This document shows positions 1 to 5,041 of a stretch of DNA of 6,794 nucleotides, piece by piece. The notes beneath the pieces are model-generated. The model had not been told where the DNA came from. It worked only from the letters and a program-made list of their open reading frames with translations, and did not search any database. This DNA is from Actinomycetota bacterium. Lineage in GTDB: Bacteria; Actinomycetota; Geothermincolia; Geothermincolales; RBG-13-55-18. Location of the stretch: positions 1 through 6,794 of the forward strand of contig JAPWVA010000065.1 of NCBI GenBank assembly GCA_028275245.1. Direction: 5' to 3'. Both the position numbers and the translations under genes were made by a program. How positions within the stretch are numbered: position 1 is the first letter of the stretch; every line of letters begins with the position of its first letter.

Positions 1-2
1 CG

Positions 3-887
3 GATTATGCCACCGCCCTTCGGATCCAGGAATTCCTGGAGGACAATTACCGTTATTCCCTGGACATCCCCCCTCTGGAGGCGGGCCAGGACGCCGTAGA
101 CAGGTTCCTCTTCATAGACCGGGAGGGTTACTGCGAGCAATTCGCCTCGGCTTATGCCGTGCTCTGTCGGCTGGCAGGCATCCCCGCCCGGGTGATCACC
201 GGCTACGCCACAGGGGAGTACAACCCCTTCACCGGACTTTACGAGGTCCGGAGATCCGATGCCCACGCCTGGGTGGAGATATACTTGGAGGGTTGGGGCT
301 GGGTCGCCATGGACCCCACCCCCGGTATGACGCCTCCCGAGCCAAGATCCTGGCTCGGGCCCCGCTTCATCTTCCGGGACCTGTTAGCGTGGATAGAGGC
401 CAGGCTCTCCCCCTTTATCCCCCCCTTCCTCAAAAACTTACTGGTGGCCGTGGTAAGAGGGTTGCTGAGGTTTCCCCACAACCTTTTGAGTCTTCCCTTC
501 CTCCTGGCCACGGTCCTGGCTTATGCCCTGTGGAGGAGAGGCCGCGCGCTCCTCCGTCCCCCGTCCCGGAGGGATTTTCCCGCGGGGAGGCTGGAACGCA
601 ACCTGGCACTGTTCCTTTCCGCCATGTCCCTCCTGGGCCTGGATCGCAAGCCCTCCCAGACCTTCAGGGAGTACCTTCTCGGTCTTCCTCCCCCCGTCCC
701 GGATAAGCTCCGTCGGGAATCCGCCCAGCTCTTCGAGCGCCTTCGCTATGGCCACGTCCCCCGGGAAGCGGCTGCGCTCGGGGAATTCCGCGCTTTCCTT
801 CTTTTCATTCTCGCCATGTCCTTGCGCGGAAGGGCTTCCTCCCTTTGGAAAAGGGCAACCTCTTTCATGGGCAGCTTATGGGGGTAG
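3..887 (+). CDS. Transglutaminase-like membrane protein (TgpA/YebA type), C-terminal part; 5' end outside the window
   Basis: The frame is open from the left edge, so this is the last 294 residues of a longer protein. A transglutaminase core is clear: catalytic Cys44 (visible numbering, codon 132-134) in GYCEQFASAYAVLCRLAGIPA, His88 in DAHAWVEIYL (264-266) and Asp104 in MDPTPG (312-314), in family order and spacing. After a basic/proline linker comes a hydrophobic stretch at about residues 159-177, probably one transmembrane helix, followed by arginines. A DUF4129-like C-terminal region at about 192-252 contains FREYL and LFERLRYG. TgpA proteins usually have several N-terminal membrane helices and are often encoded with MoxR ATPase and DUF58 genes; these would lie left of the window and are not seen. 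Substrate unknown; the family points to a protease or crosslinking domain outside the membrane. Convergent with yhaM. Confidence 0.85.
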   Translation, partial: DYATALRIQEFLEDNYRYSLDIPPLEAGQDAVDRFLFIDREGYCEQFASAYAVLCRLAGIPARVITGYATGEYNPFTGLYEVRRSDAHAWVEIYLEGWGWVAMDPTPGMTPPEPRSWLGPRFIFRDLLAWIEARLSPFIPPFLKNLLVAVVRGLLRFPHNLLSLPFLLATVLAYALWRRGRALLRPPSRRDFPAGRLERNLALFLSAMSLLGLDRKPSQTFREYLLGLPPPVPDKLRRESAQLFERLRYGHVPREAAALGEFRAFLLFILAMSLRGRASSLWKRATSFMGSLWG

Positions 888-964
888 TTTATAGGGGGAA
901 CAAGGCGAGCTACCGACGAGCCTTTAGCCAGGCCATCCGTACCCCCTGGCCGATTCCGGACCCC
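888..964. other. Convergent intergenic gap with two weak inverted repeats, possible terminator region
   Basis: This 77-bp gap separates two converging genes. It holds AAGGC (902-906) paired with GCCTT (920-924), loop 13 nt, and GCCAGG (927-932) paired with CCTGGC (945-950), loop 12 nt. Neither hairpin is followed by a good T run on either strand, so a classical intrinsic terminator is not supported. Factor-dependent or bidirectional termination is an inference from the convergent layout only. Confidence 0.3.
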
Positions 965-1960
965 TCAGATTCCCAGTTCCTCGTCCACACTTATTTCCAT
1001 TTCCTGGTACATGGACCTGGGCACGTAAAGGGGTCTTCTGAAGAGGTTCTTCACGTCCGTCCAGCTGGATTCGGACCCATTGCTCCTCAGGATCACCTCG
1101 AGAAAGCTGTTTATCTTGGCGTCCAAGTTGTCCACGTGGTGGAGCACCAGGGCTTCCAGGGTCTTGGGCCTCTTGGGGGAGCCCCATTCCAACTCCCCGT
1201 GGTGGCTAAGAACTGCGTGCCTTAGTCTCATGGAGAGATCCGGGGGGAAACCCTCTATGGTCGCGATACGCTCCCTTATCATCTGGTCGCCCACCACCAG
1301 GTGCCCGAGGAACCTCCCCTCGTCTGTGTACTCCATGGCCACGTCCCATTCCAGCTCCCTTATTTTCCCTATGTCGTGAAGTATGGCCGCCGACAGGAGG
1401 AGGTCCCGGTCGAGCTGCGGGTAAAGGTCGCACAGGATCCTGCAGATCCTGACCGTGTAGGCCGTGTGCTCCAGCAAGCCCCCCCGGTAGGGATGATGGT
1501 AGTTCTTGGCCGCGGGGGCGGCCACGAAATCCCTCATGAATTCACCGTCTTCAAGGAAGAGCCCCAGCAACTCCCTCAGGTAGGGGTTTTTCACCTCCTC
1601 GGCCGCCTCCCTTATCTCTCTTGCCAAAAGAGAGGGGTCGAGCTCCGAAGTCCTGATGAAATCCTCCAGGTCCACATCCTCTTCCCTGCACTTCCTGAGG
1701 GAACTCACTACTACCTGCTTGGTGTCTCGGAAGGATTCCACCCGGCCGACCACCAGAATGAAATCCTTTTCCGAGAACGAATCGCTCAGTTGACCTATCC
1801 CGTCCCATACCTTCGCCTCTATCCTCCCGCTCTTGTCCATTAACTCGAGGGAGAGGTACGGTGCGCCGGTCCTCGCCTTCTTTACCTCCTTCCTGGTGAC
1901 CAGGAACACGCTCCTGACCTCCTGTCCTGGTTGTAGGTCCCTTATCATCTGCTTTGCCAA
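965..1960 (-). CDS. yhaM: 3'-5' exoribonuclease, YhaM family (OB-fold plus HD domain)
   Basis: Family members trim RNA 3' ends with a metal-dependent HD hydrolase domain. From the TTG start (331 aa; the family is usually about 310-330), residues 10-95 form an OB nucleic-acid-binding domain (GQEVRSVFLVTRKEV, GRIEAKVWD, VVGRVESF). The HD domain covers about 150-300: His165 in LLEHT, His195-Asp196 in LHDIGK, His220, His253/254 in LSHHGELEWGSPKRPKTLEA and Asp277 in HHVDNLDAKI. TTG at 1960 was chosen because AGGAGG (1968-1973) lies 7 nt before it and it gives the family-like N-terminus MAKQMIRDL. ATG at 2002 extends the frame by 14 residues but has no Shine-Dalgarno; ATG at 1948 is a third option. 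No operon partner is seen; tRNA-Ile with its terminator lies upstream and the 3' end converges on the transglutaminase gene. Role inferred from family: RNA turnover or maturation in the cytoplasm. Confidence 0.9.
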   Translation of the reverse strand: MAKQMIRDLQPGQEVRSVFLVTRKEVKKARTGAPYLSLELMDKSGRIEAKVWDGIGQLSDSFSEKDFILVVGRVESFRDTKQVVVSSLRKCREEDVDLEDFIRTSELDPSLLAREIREAAEEVKNPYLRELLGLFLEDGEFMRDFVAAPAAKNYHHPYRGGLLEHTAYTVRICRILCDLYPQLDRDLLLSAAILHDIGKIRELEWDVAMEYTDEGRFLGHLVVGDQMIRERIATIEGFPPDLSMRLRHAVLSHHGELEWGSPKRPKTLEALVLHHVDNLDAKINSFLEVILRSNGSESSWTDVKNLFRRPLYVPRSMYQEMEISVDEELGI

Positions 1961-2028
1961 TTCCCCTCCTCCTTCCTCCGAGACGCCCTTCCCCGCAGGC
2001 ATCGTGGAGGCCGGGGTTGAGCGCGCAT
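1945..2028 (-). CDS. Possible 27-codon leader ORF before yhaM
   Basis: ATG at 2028 is preceded by AGGAGG (2037-2042) with an 8-nt spacer, an optimal ribosome-binding arrangement that matches no long gene. The frame encodes 27 residues beginning MRAQPRPPRCLRGRASRR, with 8 arginines, and ends in TGA at 1947-1945. That stop overlaps an in-frame yhaM ATG (1948) as ATGA, a typical translational-coupling junction. The peptide resembles nothing I recognise. It may be a leader peptide, a decoy site or coincidence; a second ATG at 2033 lies too close to the same Shine-Dalgarno. No convincing promoter upstream was found: TAGAAT at 2051-2056 looks like a -10 box but has no good -35. Confidence 0.25.
   Translation of the reverse strand: MRAQPRPPRCLRGRASRRKEEGNWQSR
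1968..1973 (-). promoter_or_regulatory. Shine-Dalgarno deciding the yhaM start
   Basis: The minus strand reads AGGAGG here inside a longer purine run (1961-1979), 7 nt before TTG at 1960. No comparable site precedes the in-frame ATG at 2002, so this motif favours the shorter protein. Confidence 0.6.
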
Positions 2029-2185
2029 CTCATCCACCTCCTACTAGGGGATTCTAAACACGGGGGGCGACATATCAGGAAATTCAAAGGCTTTTCACGA
2101 GTCCCGGGAGGTCGCGGTGGGAGAAACCCCCTCGCAGGTGGTGAATAGTGCCGCTCCCATGCCCCGGGTGGGCTGAGAAGCCATT

Positions 2186-2210
2186 AAAGAAAAATCCCCT
2201 TCTCGGGGGA
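2186..2210 (-). terminator. Intrinsic terminator of tRNA-Ile
   Basis: On the minus strand TCCCC (2206-2210) pairs with GGGGA (2195-2199) around a 6-nt loop, followed directly by TTTTTCTTT (2194-2186). It begins 8 nt after the encoded CCA of the tRNA, so it ends the tRNA transcript and separates it from yhaM. Confidence 0.8.
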
Positions 2211-2218
2211 CTCCTTCA

Positions 2219-2295
2219 TGGTGGGCCTAACTGGATTCGAACCAGTGACCTCACCCTTATCAGGGGTGCGCTCTGACCAACTGAGCTATAGGCCC
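2219..2295 (-). tRNA. tRNA-Ile (anticodon GAT), 3' CCA encoded
   Basis: The 77-nt gene folds fully. The acceptor stem is GGGCCTA with TAGGCCC (7 of 7 pairs), the D stem GCTC/GAGC with loop AGTTGGTCA, the anticodon stem CACCC/GGGTG with loop CTGATAA, and the T stem ACTGG/CCAGT with loop TTCGAAT. The anticodon GAT lies at 2261-2259. The discriminator A is at 2222 and the 3' CCA is genomically encoded at 2221-2219. Reading AUC and AUU isoleucine codons, it is the tRNA that actinobacteria commonly keep just downstream of gyrA, as here. It has its own promoter and terminator and is a single-tRNA unit; no tRNA-Ala follows within the window. Confidence 0.97.
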
Positions 2296-2304
2296 GCAGG
2301 AAAG

Positions 2305-2333
2305 AATATAGCACCCTGCGAGCCTTTCCTCAA
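2305..2333 (-). promoter_or_regulatory. Sigma-70-type promoter of tRNA-Ile
   Basis: The -35 box TTGAGG (2328-2333) and the -10 box TATATT (2305-2310; 5 of 6 consensus bases) are separated by exactly 17 bp. The mature tRNA 5' end is 9 nt beyond the -10 box, so transcription should start within a few bases of the tRNA itself, leaving almost no leader. Confidence 0.75.
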
Positions 2334-2475
2334 GAACCCGGCGGGGTGAAGGCCGCGAGGATACGTACCCCTTGTTTCCAGATCCGTTCAACGCATTACG
2401 GGCGCGGCTTGGCTTGCGCACCGCGTTGACCTGCCCCAGGACCATCGGAGCCACCTATGCGATTGCGGGGTTTTA

Positions 2476-2530
2476 CACAATATCAACAACATGTTGTTGA
2501 AAATTATCGCTATTATCACAATATGTTGTG
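2476..2530. repeat. Paired operator-like dyads in an AT-rich island
   Basis: Positions 2471-2530 have 16 G/C of 60, against very GC-rich flanks. Within it is a perfect 18-bp palindrome (2483-2500, centre ACAACATGTTGT at 2486-2497). A second imperfect dyad, CACAA-tatg-TTGTG, lies at 2517-2530. Its core ACAATATGTTGT (2518-2529) matches the first in 11 of 12 bases at exactly 32-bp spacing, about three helical turns. A half-like copy, CACAATAT, starts at 2476 and recurs at 2517. This looks like a two-site binding element for a dimeric regulator. The second dyad lies just after the lipoprotein stop codon and the element about 150 bp upstream of the tRNA promoter, so its target is unclear. RNA hairpins at the operon's 3' end are an alternative, but no T run follows. 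I see nothing else in 2334-2470. Confidence 0.55.
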
Positions 2531-2543
2531 CTGAGCCCGTGTT

Positions 2544-3137
2544 TTACCGCTCGATATAGCCCTTAGGGGGTGAGAAGTTGGCCTCCCCAGGATCTGGCCC
2601 ACCCCCGTAGGTCCACCGGTAGCTCTTAAGGATTTCCCTTCCCTTGTATGCGGTCCACCGGGTGGGTAGGTTGCCGGGTCCGTCCAGGGTGGCCTCGACC
2701 TTCCTGCCGTCCGCCGTCTCCATGCGGAACTCGCCGTTCTCCCAGAACTGGCAGAGGTCGAGGTAAGGCTTCATCACCACGAAGGGGCATGACCCCGCCT
2801 TACCCATGGCCTCGTCCCCGGTGATCCTCCTTTTGGTTCTCAGGGAGGTGTTGAGCTCCCAGGCCTCACCCGTTTGGCGGTTGAACACGATCACCTTGGG
2901 AACTTCCATTTGCACCAAGCGAAAGGAGCCCGCACGGTACACCAAGATTTCCTTGACCTTTCCGTCTTCCTCTATCCTCGCGCGGTAGGTCCCGTGGAGC
3001 AGGTTCTCCTTCCCCCTTTCCCTGGGTGCTTTGGAGTCTGCGCTCGCGCCGCACCCCGCGACGGTGATCGCGATCAAGGCGAGGCAAGCCATCAAGCTCA
3101 CTCCTAAAAGCCAGTGTTGAGGATGACGGAGGTCCAT
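2544..3137 (-). CDS. Predicted lipoprotein, function unknown, possibly LolA-like fold
   Basis: From ATG at 3137 the protein has 197 residues. It opens with a lipoprotein signal: short polar/basic start (MDLRHPQH), hydrophobic core (WLLGVSLMACLALIAI) and lipobox VAGC with Cys29, followed by a polar Ser/Lys/Arg/Glu linker. It should therefore be lipid-anchored outside the cytoplasmic membrane. The mature part alternates short beta-like segments and contains FRLVQMEVPKVIVFN, GEAWELNTSLRTKRRI and, near the end, PTRWTAYKGREILKSYRW and a PPKGY tail. These remind me of LolA/LppX-type half-barrel proteins, but that is a resemblance, not an identification. The frame stays open to 3209, inside rtcB; 3137 was preferred because it puts the signal peptide at the N-terminus and lies 5 nt after the rtcB stop, with AAGGGA over that stop as a modest ribosome-binding site. 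Last gene of the gyrA-archease-rtcB cluster. Confidence 0.75.
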   Translation of the reverse strand: MDLRHPQHWLLGVSLMACLALIAITVAGCGASADSKAPRERGKENLLHGTYRARIEEDGKVKEILVYRAGSFRLVQMEVPKVIVFNRQTGEAWELNTSLRTKRRITGDEAMGKAGSCPFVVMKPYLDLCQFWENGEFRMETADGRKVEATLDGPGNLPTRWTAYKGREILKSYRWTYGGGPDPGEANFSPPKGYIER

Positions 3138-3142
3138 AAGGG

Positions 3143-4588
3143 TTATCCCTTGAGCACCGCCACCGGCCTCATGCGCGCCACCCTGCGGGAAAGCCCAGCG
3201 CCCTCGCATATCTTCACGATCTCAGTGACGTCCTTGTATGCCTCGGGTGCCTCCTCGGCCAACCCGGAGAGATGGTCTGTCCTGACCTTTATCCCCCGGG
3301 CCTCTAGCCTCCTCTTCAACTCTTCGCCGCGGATCTTCTTCTTGGCCGCCTTTCTGCTCATGGTCCTGCCGGCGCCGTGGCAGGTGGAGCCGAAGCTCAT
3401 CTCCATGGCTTCCTTGGTTCCCACCAGCACGTAGGAATGGCTCCCCATGTCCCCGGGGATGATGACCGGCTGGCCTACCGCCCGATAGCTTTCCGGTAGC
3501 TCCGGCCTACCCGCCGGGAAGGCACGCGTGGCGCCCTTCCTGTGTACCATGAGCGTCATCTCTTTCCCATCCACCAGGTGCCTCTCCACCTTGGCCAGGT
3601 TGTGGGATACGTCGTAAAGAAGCCCCATGCCCAGCTTTCTGGCCCCCGCACGGAACGTGGCCTCGAAGGCCTCCCTTATCCAGTGGGTGATGGCTTCCCG
3701 GTTGCACATGGCGAAGTTGGCGGCGCAGGCCATAGCGGCCAGGTAGTCCCGTCCCTCCCGTGATTTCACGGGGGCGCACACGAGCTGCCGATCGGGTAAC
3801 TTGAACCCGTATCGGTAAAGGGCCGCGTTCATCACCTCTATGTAATCAGAGCATATCTGGTGGCCAAGTCCCCGGGACCCGGAGTGCACCATCACCACCA
3901 CCTGTCCCTCAAAAAGCCCCATCTCCTCGGCTAGGGGGCCCGTCTCCTCCACCACCTGTACTTCCAGAAAATGGTTTCCCGATCCCAGGGTCCCGGTCTG
4001 GTCCCTTCCTCGCTGGAAGGCCCTTTCGCTAACTTTGGAGGGGTCAGCCCCCGGATAATAACCTCCTTCCTCCATGCATTCCAGGTCCTCTTCCCATCCT
4101 ATCCCCTTGGCCACCAGCTCTTTCACGCCTTTCCTCATCAAATCTTCCATTTCCTTCCTGGAAAGCTGTAGCCTCCCTTTGGTGCCCAAACCCTTCGGCA
4201 CGCCCCTCTCTAAGTGATCGAGGAGTTCCTCCAGCCTTTTCTCGACCTCTTCCCAGGAAAGAGAACTCTTGATCAGCCTCACCCCGCAGGAAATGTCGTA
4301 TCCCACGCCGCCCGGGGAAACCACACCCTCCTCTACGTCGGTAGCCGCCACGCCCCCTATGGGAAAGCCGTAACCCCAGTGGATGTCGGGCATGGCCAGG
4401 GAAGCCTTGACTATCCCCGGAAGGCAGGCCACGTTGGCCACCTGCACCAGGGCGTTGTCCTCGTCTGCCTTCTGGAGTATTTCCCGGTCTCCAAACACCA
4501 CCCCGGGAACCCTCATGCCCTCTTGTGTCCCCACTGGTATTTCCCACACGTACTTATCCTTCTGCCTGGCGTTTCGCAACAGGCCCAT
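3143..4588 (-). CDS. rtcB: tRNA-splicing/RNA-repair ligase RtcB
   Basis: RtcB joins RNA 2',3'-cyclic phosphate or 3'-phosphate ends to 5'-OH ends, using GTP and Mn2+ through a guanylated histidine. The 481-residue protein is full length and has all hallmark motifs: MPDIHWGYGFPIGGVAATD (66-84), GGVGYDISCGVR (93-104) with metal ligands Asp98 and Cys101, GSGNHFLE with His206, VHSGSRGLG with His235, DVSHN with His329, and STCHGAGR with the guanylation residue His404. The C-terminus ends in the usual RMRPVAVLKG. No intein interrupts it, unlike some archaeal RtcBs. The ATG at 4588 is preceded by GAGGTG (4596-4601) with a 7-nt spacer. It lies 27 nt after the archease stop and 5 nt before the lipoprotein start, so co-transcription is likely. 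Cytoplasmic; probable jobs are repair of cleaved tRNA or ligation of processed RNA. Its natural substrate cannot be read from the sequence. Confidence 0.97.
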   Translation of the reverse strand: MGLLRNARQKDKYVWEIPVGTQEGMRVPGVVFGDREILQKADEDNALVQVANVACLPGIVKASLAMPDIHWGYGFPIGGVAATDVEEGVVSPGGVGYDISCGVRLIKSSLSWEEVEKRLEELLDHLERGVPKGLGTKGRLQLSRKEMEDLMRKGVKELVAKGIGWEEDLECMEEGGYYPGADPSKVSERAFQRGRDQTGTLGSGNHFLEVQVVEETGPLAEEMGLFEGQVVVMVHSGSRGLGHQICSDYIEVMNAALYRYGFKLPDRQLVCAPVKSREGRDYLAAMACAANFAMCNREAITHWIREAFEATFRAGARKLGMGLLYDVSHNLAKVERHLVDGKEMTLMVHRKGATRAFPAGRPELPESYRAVGQPVIIPGDMGSHSYVLVGTKEAMEMSFGSTCHGAGRTMSRKAAKKKIRGEELKRRLEARGIKVRTDHLSGLAEEAPEAYKDVTEIVKICEGAGLSRRVARMRPVAVLKG

Positions 4589-4615
4589 GTCTCACCACCT
4601 CTCGGGAAGTGGGGG

Positions 4616-5041
4616 TTAGACGTCGAAGTACACCTGGGCGATCCAGTGATCGTAGTCCCTTTCGAATTTTATCATGTGATAAGTGGGGGCTTTTATCTCC
4701 CCGGACACGAGGTGTCTTTCCGGGTCCAGATCCTCCCCTTGTAAACGAGCCCTGGCCCTGTACTCGCTTACCTCCACCACCTCCAGGTCCTTTATCGCCC
4801 AACCCTCCACCTCTACCAAGTACAGGACCTCCTGCAGGAAAGCCACCAGAAGCGAAGGCCAGTCCCTTCCGACTGCCTCGATCTCCCTGCTTTCATTGAT
4901 CTTAACAGTACTGGGGTCGTAGATCAGCTGGAGCATCCCGAGGGAGGCGTTGCGCAATGCCTCAGCGGGCCCCTTTCCCCAGGCCCTCACCCCCACGTCG
5001 GCGGTGTGGTCCAGGATCTCGAAGTCAGGCGTTTCCGGCAA
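4616..5041 (-). CDS. Archease, RtcB activator
   Basis: Archease speeds RtcB guanylation and allows multiple turnovers. The 141 residues, the usual family length, start FEILDHTADVGVRAWG with the family's acidic/His cluster (Asp11, His12, Asp15). They continue with LLVAFLQEVLYLVEVEGW (64-81), ERHLVSGEIKAPTYHMIKF (108-126) and the closing WIAQVYFDV with Asp140, as in metal-binding archeases. The start is TTG at 5041: an in-frame TAG lies at 5053-5051, and any later start would lose the conserved N-terminus. This start is inside gyrA, overlapping its 3' end by 17 nt. Only GAGG directly abutting the TTG and a more distant GGGGG are available as ribosome-binding sequence, so translation probably depends on ribosomes finishing gyrA. 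Adjacent rtcB encodes its partner. Confidence 0.95.
   Translation of the reverse strand: MPETPDFEILDHTADVGVRAWGKGPAEALRNASLGMLQLIYDPSTVKINESREIEAVGRDWPSLLVAFLQEVLYLVEVEGWAIKDLEVVEVSEYRARARLQGEDLDPERHLVSGEIKAPTYHMIKFERDYDHWIAQVYFDV

Noticed and set aside
2051..2056. TAGAAT as the -10 box of a yhaM promoter
   Set aside because: The hexamer 17 bp upstream is CCTGAT, a poor -35, and transcription would start almost at the Shine-Dalgarno of the leader ORF. Support is too weak to annotate.
1551..2087. Minus-strand frame of 178 codons overlapping the yhaM N-terminus
   Set aside because: The yhaM frame has clear OB and HD motifs; this frame is Arg/Gly-rich and unmatched. Its internal ATG at 2033 lies only one base from the end of the Shine-Dalgarno run, so initiation there is unlikely.
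2260..2454. 64-codon minus-strand frame running into the tRNA
   Set aside because: It ends inside the tRNA-Ile gene and spans its promoter, with no ribosome site.
2471..2479. TTTTACACA as a DnaA box near gyrA, suggesting an origin
   Set aside because: It has one mismatch to TTATNCACA and is isolated. The nearby TTATCACAA does not fit the 9-mer, and there is no box cluster or adjacent dnaA/dnaN.
2501..2518. Fur-like GATAAT repeats (minus strand GATAATAGCGATAAT)
   Set aside because: The two hexamers are a direct repeat at 9-bp spacing without the inverted third unit of a Fur box, and there is no iron-related gene nearby.
2200..2530. tRNA-associated attachment site of an integrated element
   Set aside because: No integrase and no duplicated tRNA 3' end are visible. 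The AT-rich island lies on the 5' side of the tRNA, whereas att sites normally include its 3' part.
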